A stretch of 64,000 nucleotides of DNA from Notamacropus eugenii (Eukaryota > Chordata > Mammalia > Diprotodontia > Macropodidae), in contig NC_092875.1 in assembly GCF_028372415.1 (NCBI RefSeq), positions 53,719,771-53,783,770 on the forward strand, read 5' to 3'. The notes beneath the pieces were generated by a model. It worked only from the letters and a program-made list of their open reading frames with translations. It had not been told where the DNA came from and ran no database searches. Below, in pieces: positions 44,062 through 55,216 of the stretch. Both the position numbers and the translations under genes were made by a program. Each line of letters begins with the position of its first letter. The stretch's first letter is position 1.

Positions 44062-47000
44062 TATGCAAACATCTATATATATATAAATATGTGCATATGT
44101 GTGCACATATTTATATATAGACAGTGCACGGTGAGTTGAATAAGAAGGGATGATATCTAAAAAAATAAAAGGAAGGGGTGAGAGAGGAATATGTTGAGAA
44201 GAGAAAGGGAGAAATGGTATGGGGCAAATTATCTCTCATAAAAGAGGCAAGAAAAAACTTTTTCAATGGAGGAGAAAAGGAAGGAGATGAGAGGGAAAAA
44301 GTGAAACTTACTCTTCTCACATTTGACTTAAGGAGGGAATAACATGACCACTCAATTTTGTATGAAAATCTATCTTACACTACAAGAAAGTAGGGGAGAA
44401 GGGACAAGTTGAGTGGGGAGGATGATAAAAGGGAGGGGAAATGGGAGGAGGGAATAATTAGAAGTAAACTCTTTTGAGGAGGGACAAGGTCAAATGAGAG
44501 AGAAAATAAATGGGCAAGATAGGATGGAGGGAAATATAGTTAGTCTTATATAATATGACTATTATGGAAGTCTTTTACAAAGCTACACATATATGGTCTA
44601 TATTGAATTACTTGCCTTCTCAGTTGGGATGGATGGGGAGGAAGGAAGGGAGAGAAGCTGGAACTCGAAGTTTTAGGAACAAATTATTGAGAATTGTTTT
44701 TGCATAAATAAAAAATACAAGTAATGGGGTATAGAAATATATCTTGTTCTACAAGAAAAGAGATAAGATGGGTATAAGGGAAAGAAGGGGTGTGATAGGA
44801 GGGAGGGCAGATTGGGAGAAGGGGTAATCAGAATGCATGCTGTTTTCGGGTGGTGGGAGGGGGGAGATGGGAAGAAAATTTGAAAGTCAGAATTTTGTGG
44901 AAATGAATGTTGAAAACTAAAAGTAAATTAATTAAAATTAAAAAAAAGAAAACAAGAACAAAAAAGAAAAAAGTACAAGGTCAGAAGACCAAAAGCAAAA
45001 ATTTGTAGCCTGATTGGAGAACCGGTAGACAAAGCTATAGAAAGTTTTATAAAATTTAAAAATGGGTACTGATATTGATAAATGCATAAAGATATTGATT
45101 ACTGTGATTTGTAATTATTGCTATTCAATTAATTATTTAGGTTCAGAGGTGCTATGGTTCCAGTTCTTTAGATCTCTTTTCTGTGGCCAAAGGCAGCAGT
45201 TAGCATACTAACGTAGCACATTTTAATCTAACATAATTTCACACTTTTAAATTGTTTAAATAAATAATAGAAAAATTTTTTGATTTTGGACTTAAAATAT
45301 ATATAATAGATAATATAAGTGCATAATTAAAGTGTTTACATATTGTTATTTGGTGTTTATGATTGTAAAGTTCTTGACACAAGGATGGACTTACGTAAGA
45401 GACAAGATTACTATCATCTTTCTCATTTAATGTAATTGTTAACTTTGACGTGGGTTTTTTAAGATTGTAGAATTTGAGAGACTATGGTGAGGTGGAAATG
45501 GTGTTAACACAATTTTTAAATATGGATTTTGTTATGTATGAATTGGGCTTCTAAAAAGATGTGACAGATTTGATCATTTGAAAGTTATATGTGGTTAAAA
45601 ATAAGCAGTGATAATGCTAATGATATAATGGTAGATTTTCCATTTCATATTTTGGCTATTATGAAAATGCATGCAGTGGTTTTAGAGTGATAGTTTCCAC
45701 AAGCTGATGATGAGATGAATGAAATACATTAACTTTAATTGATAACGGGTTTCTTCAAGTTTTAAAATACAATAAATTATTTTGTTGAGAAAGGAATTTC
45801 TCTTATCTAAATGTTGTTAAAAAAAAATTAACGGATGGGTTAAGAAGCTGTTACGAATTGTGTGTAAGAGTTGCGGTGATGAAGAGTTCCTATTGAGAAA
45901 ATGAAAATCCTTGAAAAAATATATTTACCTATAGACGTGTGATTTTCAAGCCTGTTTCATCTAAGGATGTATTAAGTATGCTAAGAAATTTATTTCTGCT
46001 ATTATCAAGGAAGTTTTATTTAAAATTGTTTTTGTTATGAAGTATTTACAAAAGTATGTTTGTGAAAGGAAACTTGGTAATTATGCAAAAGCCTTGGATT
46101 TACATTTTTTTGTATGCTTTGTCAATTAGGTTCAAGAGGCTTTTGTAATAAATTGTAAACTATTTTTAAGGAGGGGAAATATTTTTTGTATTTTGTAAAA
46201 TCTTTTGCATGATTTTTAGAATGTCTACAAAATTTCTATTTGTAATCTAATTTGTCATAATAACTTGATACTGAAGTGAATTAGGCTGATATAGAAGTTG
46301 TATTGGGGTCAAAATATAAGGGAGACATGGAATTTTATGGCTCCAGGAAACTCTGTAGTATTTTAAGGTAAATGGGTCACCATTCCCCACCCCCTTTCCT
46401 TTCTAAGTGCAGTCATTATTACAAAGTACTTCTTGAGATACATTCTTAACTCGTAGAGCTGCCCAGAAACATCTGGGAAAATGTTAACTCTTTCCTATTG
46501 TTGAGTGATATGGAAATGAATGTCTCTTTGGTCAGGATCAAGTGACCTAAGTCCATACTCAAGACTTCATTTTAATACAGCCCACCTCCTAACATGTGGG
46601 TCGAATTCTAAGATAGTAAACTAAGTTATTCGGGGTTCACTGTTTTAATGCTAAAACTAAACCTGGTGATTGATTGCAATGTGTTTTGTATGGAAAAGAG
46701 GATTCTGCCCATTCAGAGCAGTCCTAAGGACTAATAAAAAAATTACAGTCCCTAGCAGCTCTGGAGTCATGGAGTTCCTAAACAAAGAACTTGTTTTGGT
46801 GATAAGTAAAATCTAGTGATCAACTTTTAGGACAAATTAAAATTTGAGTTGTTAAGTCCTGGCAAAAGTTTGTGTGGAGTAAAAACTTCTGGAACAATAA
46901 AAAATTGTGTTCTGGTACTGGGAGAAAATGTGACTGTTACAAGTGGAGATCTTCCTCTAGAAAAGCTGAAAGGACAATCTTGGCTTCTGCCTGGGATAGG

Positions 47001-47628
47001 ATCCTTCTGGCTTGGTTTCCCCATTGTGTTCCTTTGAAAAGGAAGATTTTCCCACCTGACTATTCCTGAATCTGACTATAAGATGGAGATGATATCTAAT
47101 TAAGTCCTTGCCTTTCATCTTTATGGCACATTTCTGTAATCAAAGCAGGTACTTTGAGATGCTAACAAAATGTAAGCATGTGGAATCTTGCTGTTTTCCA
47201 TCAAATAATTGGGTAAATTTGTACTCTTGAATAGTCTTGGAAAAATAAAATCCCTGGATTAGAACATTCTTTTTTAATGATATGGGAATAATTAAATAGG
47301 GGAAAGGAAACAGAAGTACAAATACGATATTCAATCATTGTTCCATGGAGAGAGGCTGGGGTTTAAAGTAAACTGTAGTAAAGATGTATTTGTATGGAAG
47401 TTTCAAAGTTATATAAGAGCAATTGGGTATTGGTACAATTGACTGAGTAAATTACTGAGATTAAATCGGAGATATCTTCAGTATGGGGAAAAGAATTTCA
47501 GTTTAAGTTTCTTAGAGGTGGGTAGCCTCTGGTAATACTTTTGCATTGACGGAAAAGTTAAATGTTTCTGTCTTAAATTTGAATTTATTCCATGACCTAA
47601 ACATAAGTTGAAATTAAGTGTTTGAACT

Positions 47629-48500
47629 TATCATATATATATATACATATATATATATAAAATTTTGTTTTAGAATGAGTATGGTTAGAAAAGGATACTT
47701 GGGAAACAGATACAAGTCCCTCAGGGAAATAACTTGTGATTTTAAGGGTTAATTTGATTTTGTGGTGTAATTTAACCAATAACTAGAACAAGTATAGAAA
47801 TGCATATGCAGGCTACTTAAGGCTCACTTTAAAGATGTTCCCCAGCCAAAGTGAAATTATAGTCATCTGAAACTGATTATTGGAGCTTGCTATTTTCAGA
47901 TTTTATGGGACTGCTGACTTTTTCTGAGTCTAACTCCAGGTGTGGATATCAAGAAAGACTGTCTGAGCCATGATGCCAGCCGTCTATTTGGGGCAGATAT
48001 GAACTGCAAAGGGCTGATAACTTATGGGAAGGTCGGGAGAACAACTTTTCCGCCTGAGCTGAGGTAGGATTCTCCTGACTCAATTTCCCCCTCTGGCACT
48101 TGGCAGACTTTAAGCCTGGCTAATGATCAGTTGGCAATCCACACAACTTTTGCCTGGAATTGAGGAGAATTTAGGAAACTGTTGTTCCCTTACTATAGCT
48201 GAGTCTCTACTCTTAATGGCAAATTCCTATAATCAGAAGTTTTGTAACCGTAATACTAGATCTATTAAATAATAAGTTGGTATGGGAACATCTGATGTTA
48301 AGATGTAAGTCTAAGATTAAGATATAATGCTTAGGATTTTATAACTATAACTATTTAGTCTTGACATCTATCACTTGTATATACATACATATGTACATGC
48401 ATACATGCACAAATATATACATATATGCACATGTATACATATACATATATATGTATATGTGTGTATGTCCATATGTATGTATACATATATGTATCTAGGT
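47629..48500 (+). repeat. Two alternating TA/CA-type simple tracts
   Basis: Bases 47629-47660 are (TA)n/ATACAT. Bases 48376-48500 are an imperfect ATATACATACATATGTACAT-type tract with a large share of alternating purine and pyrimidine. Both lie in the LTR-element internal region and explain the Tyr/Ile/His-rich minus-strand open frame at 48355-48579. Confidence 0.8.
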
Positions 48501-49288
48501 ATAATCCTGTATAAGTTAGAGTCCTGTAATTCTTAGTGGTGGTGTGGAGAGTTAGGTAAGGGGCTTGTAAAGTTACCATACTTAATTAATATTATACTTG
48601 TCTCAGTTCATTAATGTTAAAAAGAAGAATGGTTTGTGGTCTATTTTGTAAATGCTTTAAAGGAAGCATATGGTGACCAGAAGCTGGAATTGTTTTATGA
48701 CTTGATATGTACTATGTTAAAAAAATTGATAACTTATTGCATTTATGTATGTACTGGAGGCTGTTATTAATTCCTTAGTGAAATCTCATCCTCTTTATTG
48801 GGGAATGAATATTAGATTAATATAAAATGTAAAAACTGGGTTCTAATGTGAATTTCTTAAACATGACAATTGGTCAAGTTTCCAGTTTTGATTTTGTAAG
48901 GATAGCAGTTTTGTAGGAGAATGGACACCTGGGTTTCTATGGCAAGATGACAAGAAGGTGCTGAAATGCTGTGCTGAAGATGGCTTGAATGAGCATCCAG
49001 ACCAGAAAACTGCATCAGATGATGTTCCTTCCCATACTCCTGTATGAGATGAAAATTCTAAGTGGACTATTCATTGATTCACATTTTTCTTTTGAGTCTC
49101 TGCATCTGTATTTATAAAAGGGGACTGCCCCCTTGTAATTTGTCAATGTGTTGATCAAATTTGATCCCTTCCCATAGTCACTTAAGGAGGAAATAGATGA
49201 GGGGAAGAATTTATATAGGAAAGAAAGTGAGGAGGTATTAACTAGATTTAGGTATGAAAACAAAAATTTTTATTAAAAAGGGGGGTAT

Positions 49289-49678
49289 TGCTGGGAAACA
49301 AAAGAAGGGATTCAGTTTCCATAGGGTTAAAACTCCTCCCAGCTTTTAGTGACAGCAGCTAATCAGAGTTGTGATCCAGCATGATCAGGTAAAATTTCTG
49401 AACCTTTTGTTCTGACTTGATGAGCTGTTTCAGGGGAAGCCTATCAGAGAGGAGAACATGAACTAAGGTGTTCAGGAGGCTTCAAATAGCCAATAGGTGG
49501 TGAAGTGGCATGTTCGGTTTGGGGACAGCATAAGAATGCTTACATTGATCTGAATTATTGTAGCAGTCCCTTAGGAACAACCCGTTCATTCAGGTGGAAT
49601 AAACATAAAACATAATAAAAACTTTCCTGATTTCACAACAAGTTTTGTTCTTTCTTTAAAGTGAGCATGTTTCTCACA
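49289..49678 (+). mobile_element. LTR 1 of the retroelement pair
   Basis: 390 bp, TGCTGGGAAACAAAAGAAGG to GTTTCTCACA. It contains AATAAA (about 49599) and has about 80% eye-judged similarity to the LTR at 52490-52871 along its length ('GGTTAAAACTCCTCCCAGCT', TTGATGAGCTGTTT, 'GAGAACATGAA'). A polypurine tract precedes it, as for a 3' LTR. It is also followed by GTTGGGGGCTTGT, the start of a proline-tRNA primer binding site, as for a 5' LTR. Confidence 0.8.
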
Positions 49679-49719
49679 GTTGGGGGCTTGTTTCTCACGT
49701 GACTGATGCTCACAATGTT

Positions 49720-52335
49720 CCACATGCAAGCTTAGAGGGGAGCTAAGAGCTTCCTCTGCCACAGAGACCAGAGAAAGCACCGTTCCAGTCCGGGTGAGAG
49801 AAGGTATCACTTCAGCTCCTCCAAGGCTCAACACAGGAGCTAAAGTGAGCTCAGCCATTTCTCCTCCTCCAAGTCCAACAGAGATTTAGAAAATTTCTGA
49901 GACCATGATGACTCCCAGAGATATAAGCCCTCCCTCCATGAGCCTGGAGGGACCACTGTCACTCCTGTCCACATTGGATCAGGTTTAAGTCTTGTTGCTA
50001 TGTGTCAGGCTGACCTGCCTGAAACTCAAAGTTCATTAATCATCACCAAAGTCCCATGGGGAAGTGACATAGAACGCTCATTGTCTTCTACTGCAACTGT
50101 GGCCATTAAAACAGTGGTCATAACAGATTCCATTCTGTTCTTAGGGCTGGGGGTGAGCCAGGTTTCCAAAAGTGTCATCTCAAGGACAGAGGCCAGCAGG
50201 ACCTATCCCACCTTTTTTTCTCCTTCAGAAAGCTCCATGACACATGACACTAGTCCTGAGAGGGGAACACATAGGGACCAAGCACTGTCCACCTAGCCAA
50301 CTGAGAAATTACCTGAAACAGGCACCAGTTAGGCCACTTTTCTTTCCAAAACACTTTCTGAAGTACCCAAGGGTTTGAAAGTCAAAGCATATCTACCCTG
50401 AAGGCTAAACCTGTCCCAGCACTGGACCTGCTGCGTCCTTTATCTCTCCATTGTCCAAGGTCACAGCTTCTATCAGCATGGATATGGAAACTGTGTCAAA
50501 TTAGCTCCTTGGGCAGCTAGCCTTCAAGGAATTTGCATTCTAATGGGGGAGATAACAAATATAAAGGAATGGTAGGCAGTGAGTGGCAACTGACTTATGC
50601 ATGGTCCAGGGATGGTGAGTGGGGACCCAGGAGAGTATATGGACACATGACATTGGAGAAGAATGGCAGAGAGGATTTGATCATAATTCCAGATCTGAAG
50701 AGGATCTGGGGAATAAAAGTGTACCCACTTGGTTGAGAGTAGGGAGTGAAATGAAGTCTGACCTTGGATTTTATGAAATAATAGATCAGCAAAATCAGTC
50801 ACCAATCAGAACCATGGAAGTCCAGGGCAGACTTTATAAAGACAAAGCATGAATCCTTCAGGACTAGTCTTTGGTGTGGGCATCATGAGTGATCTCCAGA
50901 GTATAGGTTAAAGTCCCTAGCAAGGCTGAAAGGATGAAAGTGCTTTTCAGAATGAAGTGCCCATGATGGGTGTTGCAGAGGAAAGTGAAGTACTGGAGAT
51001 TGGGTGTTGGCCCCAGGAAAGAAAGAATCTGCTGAGAGGAAGTGTATATCCCTGCCAGAATAACAGCAACGCTCCCCACACACTAACCAGGTCCTCTGGT
51101 CGTAACAATCTCTACCAGAAGCAGAGTAACACTGAACAAGGACAATGGGTCTGATGTGACAAATCTCCAGAGTCTACCAGCATCTCCATGACTAGCTCCA
51201 CAGTGAGAGATTCTGTTTCAGAGACTACAACAGACAGTTACCATGAAAATCAATCCAGCACAGGTACCAATCAGGACATTCTTCTCACTGAGAACATGGT
51301 CAAAAATGGGCTCAGACCTGAGACACACAGAGGAACAATATCCTTTCCCATAAAAACACCAGTTCCACCTGAGAGATCCTCTAGAGTGATCAATGCTCCT
51401 TTTGGACCAAACCACCCATGCTGCTTTTCTCCAGCAGATCTCACAGTCAGCCAAGGATCTGGTGAGCCTTTAAAAGCCATACTATTGACATGTGATGCTC
51501 AGGCAGGACCAAAGTCAGGCTCAGCTGCCTTGTTCTTCACTGCAGTAGATGGTAGAGAGGACACAAGCCTTTTCTTGGTGTCTACAGAAGGGCCAACAGA
51601 AGGTACAACTGTCTAGCACCTTCCCAGAGAACAAAGACACCCCTGCAAGCGCTCACAATGAACACATGCACTTTCCAAGCACAGGAGTAACCCTCTATCC
51701 TGACAGGGCTTCCACTTCTTCTCTGTCCATCTTAACTGAAAGACCCAGCTACCCCAGAACTATATCCTCAACCTCTTTGGGAAGCATGACAAGCATGGTC
51801 ATGACTGGAGTTCATACAAGACCAGCTGAACCAAAAGCCCACAGAGACCACAGAGCCTACACCCCCTATGATGGGCACTCCATCTGTTGCATCAATGACT
51901 GAATTCAGAACCAGGCACATTGGAAAGTTAAAGAGTAGTTTCTCTTTCACCAGCAACCCTGTGTGTGAGACCAGCAGACCAGGTACTCTGCAGATACCAG
52001 CACATTCATTCCAGAGAAGTTTCATCCATCATGTCAAGTCCAGGGGGAGGATGCAGTCCAGATTTAGCTGTCTACAGGACTTCATTCCACACTGCATACT
52101 ACATTCCCAGGTAGCACAGAGACAAGGCTTGGAGGAGAAATAGAGTCATCCTTGGTATTAACTACACCAGCATTTGATATCTCCACCACCAGTATCTCTG
52201 GAACTCTTCCTAGAACAATAACTGAGGTTCCATGGGCCTCAACCTTAGTTAAAGCCACAGTGGTCACCATCACTAGGGCAGATACCATCCCAATGACACT
52301 CTCTCCTTCAACTCTAATAACTTCATATCGGGTTG
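49720..52335 (+). pseudogene. Ser/Thr-rich mucin-like segment (MUC16-like), inverted relative to SEA exons
   Basis: Plus-strand frames are strongly Ser/Thr/Pro-rich and low in Cys: L-S-S-T-A-T-V-A-I-K-T-V-V (50075), SRTEASRTYPTFFSPSES (50180), TTPAFDISTTSISGTLPRTI (about 52160), then E-V-P-W-A-S-T-L. This resembles the giant O-glycosylation exon of MUC16 (repeated motifs of the S-x-x-T-x-x-P type). Frames shift repeatedly, with stops between about 50296 and 51188, so it is decayed. A minus-strand MUC16 locus should carry this exon on the minus strand upstream of its SEA exons. The position fits but the strand does not. It could also be a different mucin or an unrelated low-complexity protein relic. 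Confidence 0.55.
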
Positions 52336-52344
52336 CCTATAAGA

Positions 52345-52489
52345 TGTTGATCTTTACCTATCTGCCAAATTGCCTTCCAGTGTTCTCAGCAATTTTTATT
52401 AAATAATGAATTCTAATCCCCAAATTCTTTGATCTTTGGGTTTATCAACACCAGATTACTATGGTTATTTATTGCTTTATATCGTGCAC
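52345..52489 (-). repeat. LINE-1 ORF2 3' fragment, antisense
   Basis: 'GCCAAATTGCCTTCCAGTGT', CAGCAATTTTTATTAAATAA and 'TTTGATCTTTGGGTTTATCA' read antisense as the D-K-P-K-D-x-x-x-W-D-K-N-x-L-F-D-K-N-x-x-x-x-W type stretch found in marsupial LINE-1 ORF2. It ends exactly where LTR 2 begins. Confidence 0.5.
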
Positions 52490-52871
52490 TGTGGGAAACA
52501 AAGGAAGGAATTCTGTTTCCAGAGGGTTAAAACTCCTCCTAGCTTTAAGAGATAGCATTTAATCAGAGTTGTGACCTAGTATGGTCAGGTATAAGGTCAG
52601 AAACTTGTATGCAGGCTTGATGAGCTGTTTAGGGGAAGCATGTCAGAGAGGAGAACATGAAGTCACATGACCAAGAGATGGTGTGACTGGAAGCTCAAAC
52701 TTGGAACAGTCAGTATAAAGGTCTTGCATTGGTCTGAACAAAGTGTAGTCTTCCTGTGGCCTTATTGGGAACTAACTATTCATTCAAGGGAAATGAAAGT
52801 AAAGATTATTAAAAGCTTTCCTGATTTCATAATAGTATTGCTCTTTGTTTAAGGTGATCACATTTCTCACA
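52490..52871 (+). mobile_element. LTR 2 of the retroelement pair (5' LTR of copy 2)
   Basis: 382 bp, TGTGGGAAACAAAGGAAGG to CATTTCTCACA. It is the counterpart of 49289-49678. No polypurine tract lies to its left, and leader sequence follows, so it acts as a 5' LTR. Confidence 0.8.
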
Positions 52872-52872
52872 A

Positions 52873-52892
52873 TTAGGGGCTTGTCCAGGATC
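52873..52892 (+). other. Primer binding site, proline-tRNA type
   Basis: TAGGGGCTTGTCCAGGAT matches the usual gammaretrovirus-like TGGGGGCTCGTCCGGGAT at 15 of 18 positions, right after the LTR end. This places the element among class I-like LTR retroelements. Confidence 0.75.
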
Positions 52893-55216
52893 TCTGGCAT
52901 CAGAAATGAAGCTTACTGTGGGGGATAGGAAGTGTGCCCATTGGTTTTCAATGGCCCAAACATCCACAGGCAAGTTTCCCCTCTTCTGATTGCTAGTTTC
53001 CCTAGAACTGTTTGGAATTGTTGAGAACCCAGAAACACAGGTAAAACAATAGATTGAACGGCCCTAGACAGTGTAAATCAGTGACCTGAGCAACTGCAGG
53101 AAAATAGCGGTGGCTAAGTACTGCTTTGTCTATCTCAGGATCCTAGGTTGCTAAATGAGGTTTGCCTAGGGTTGGAAGTGAGTGTTCTTCTATGAAGTAC
53201 CAGCCCAAGCATGAGGGCAGTCAGAGGGAGGTCTTAGCATAGGGGATCTTAGTCACAACCAGTCCTTTGGGGACCTTCAGAGTCTAAGTCCTAAGATGGG
53301 AAGTGTGCATTCCTAAGATAAGGAAAAGAGATAAAGAATCCTCTGAGTATTCCTTTGGAAGACTGTCTGAAGGAATGTTGGCTATATTCCTTTGCCTATC
53401 TGTTCCCAAAAGACAGCAGAGAGGAGGATGGGGGAGGAGGGAGAATCTAGATTCTGGGAAGGAGTAAATAACAACTCTGAGTTTTTGACTGGTCTAAATT
53501 TAAATTCAAAATTGATTGTGCACTCTATAATCCTTTGCTAAATAACTTGTCTGTGTGTGTTTGAAATGTTACATAAAGTTGTAGATGCAGCCAGCCAGCA
53601 AGGAATGCCTTCCCCTTTATCTTCCCCTTCTTCGACCCACCACCCTTGGAGAAGTTTCAGAGGAGTGAGTGGGATGGAAAAGAGAAAAATATTTTGCTAT
53701 TTGGATTAGTCTAGTTGCAGGAACAGTGCTAATAGAGAGTTGGAAAAAAAAATTTTTAAGTTGCTTTAAAAAAATCTTTCTGCATTCTAAACTCTGGTCA
53801 AGTTTTTGAATGTGAAAAGAAAGATAAAGGAACAGGGGGAATCTTTTTTTCCCCTCAGATTGGGGAGAGACAGGCCAATCCATGTGGTCATTTCCTGCCT
53901 CACCTAAAGGAGAGGTTTTTCTGTATTGGGATAAAAAAGAAGAATTGAATTCATCCTGCTTGTATTGGGAAATGTTAAAATTGAAATGAAGAAAAAGAAG
54001 GAAGAAGGAGAAGAAGAAGAAGAAGAAGAAGAAGAAGAAGAAGAAGAAGAAGAAGAAGAAGAAGAAGAAGAAGGGAGAAAGAAGAAGGAGAAAGAAGAAG
54101 AAGAAAGAAAGAAAGAAGGGTTTTTCTATCATAGCCTTAAATGTGATTCACTTTAGAATTTCAGTGATTTCTTTTAGATGCACGTTAAGCATTACTTCTC
54201 TCCATATTCTAAAAAGTGAAGGCAAGGAGGGTGAGTACTTAGGTAGTCAATTATTTAATCTTCATATTTGGAAACTATGGAGGCTCCCCCTGGGGAAACT
54301 GGCAATGCCCTATCAGCATTGAATTAAATTCCTTAGGTTTCTGCCGGGACCAAAAACCTAGTCGTAAATATTAGCATATTTTAAGCTAACCTGAGGAGAA
54401 TAGGTGCAATTAAAAAACTCCTTGTAGAACTTTATCTGAATTTCCTAGTATTTACAGCCTGAAATTCTCAAGACAATGGAATGGGGAGCTGGAATGCTTA
54501 GGACAGCTCTTTATCTGATAAACCTCAAAAAGGAGAGGGATTTCAACTCTTTCAAAGAAGAAGGAAAAAAAGGTTTTCCAGATCTGAGAACTGTGACCAC
54601 GTGTTCCTTCAAGGGAATATGTGACGTTATGGATAATGTTTACTTTTAAGTACAAGAGTATTTGACATGAAAAGGGGGTTAAAATGTTTATCATTAGTGA
54701 TTATAAATTCAAATTTGATATTATTCAAGTCAAAATCTGTCTTGAAGGAATAAAAAGAAGGATCTGAGAGTGCTCTTCCTAGCAGGATTAAGCAGAAAAA
54801 GATATTGTTATTTGGCATTTATGATTGTAAAGTGCTTGACACAAGGATGGGGATATGTTAGAAGCAACATTAATCTAATGTAATTGTTACACAATTTTTA
54901 AATTGGAATTTTGTTATATATGGACTGAGGTTATAAAGGGATGTGACAAAAATTTGATAGTTTGGAACTGTTATGTTTGTTTATAATGTAAGAATGCTAT
55001 TAATGTTTGGCATAATGGTAATTTTTCCATTTGAAATCTTGGTTATTATGAAAATGTAGATACAATGGTTAGTGTGTGTCCATGTGCTGGTGAGGAAATG
55101 AAATTCTGTGCAAGGTGATGTGGAAATGCATTCACCTGAATGAATAATGGGTTGCTTCAAGTTTTAAATATGTAATAAGGTATGTTGTTGAAAAAGTAAT
55201 TTATCTAAATGTGGTT
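52893..55216 (+). mobile_element. LTR-retroelement copy 2, leader and internal region
   Basis: A leader (52893-53100) is followed by blocks homologous to copy 1, with a deletion near 54690 relative to it. There is no recognisable coding region. The copy stops at TTATCTAAATGTGGTTG, where a HAL1 starts. The sequence after that HAL1 is not the continuation of the retroelement, so the 3' half is missing. Confidence 0.65.
53984..54117 (+). repeat. (GAA)n microsatellite
   Basis: More than 20 nearly pure AAG/GAA units, then GGGAGAAAGAAGAAGG-type variants. It lies inside LTR-element copy 2 at a point where copy 1 (about 41030-41250) has no such tract. The long purine run explains the poly-Glu and poly-Phe open frames on both strands. 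Confidence 0.95.

Larger units (their letters stand above)
42134..44975 (+). mobile_element. HAL1 copy 2, slightly 5' truncated
   Basis: It begins inside the 5' UTR (AACCTGTAGAAGCTCCCCC, compare GGACCTGTAGAAGCTCTCCCC at 55249). It has an ORF1 relic and the HAL1 3' UTR, and ends after GAAAACTAAAAGTAAATTAA with an A-rich tail. Flanking CAAGATCAGAAAG (42121-42133) and CAAGGTCAGAAGA (44976-44988) are a diverged target-site duplication. There is no ORF2. It is older than the copy at 8124. Confidence 0.85.
40210..49286 (+). mobile_element. LTR-retroelement copy 1, internal region (HAL1-interrupted)
   Basis: Bases 40210-42133 and 44976-49286 belong together, with a HAL1 between them. The first part aligns block by block with 53100-54680 ('AATTCTGGGAAGGATCC', TCTGAGTTTTTCACTGGTCT, 'CAGCAAGGAATGCTGC', 'ACTCTGGTCAAGTTTTTGAA'). 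The second part aligns at 45340-45830 with 54800-55216. The end has the polypurine tract AAAAAGGGGGG (about 49275-49285) directly before the LTR. No gag, protease, reverse transcriptase or envelope motif is recognisable; only short open frames remain, with a charged stretch near 41955-42137 of uncertain origin. No 5' LTR was found near 40 kb, so the copy is 5' truncated or rearranged. Confidence 0.65.

Noticed and set aside
53617-54132. 171-codon minus-strand frame with long poly-Phe run
   Set aside because: It is the reverse reading of the GAA microsatellite plus LTR-element sequence; there is no domain and no splice context.
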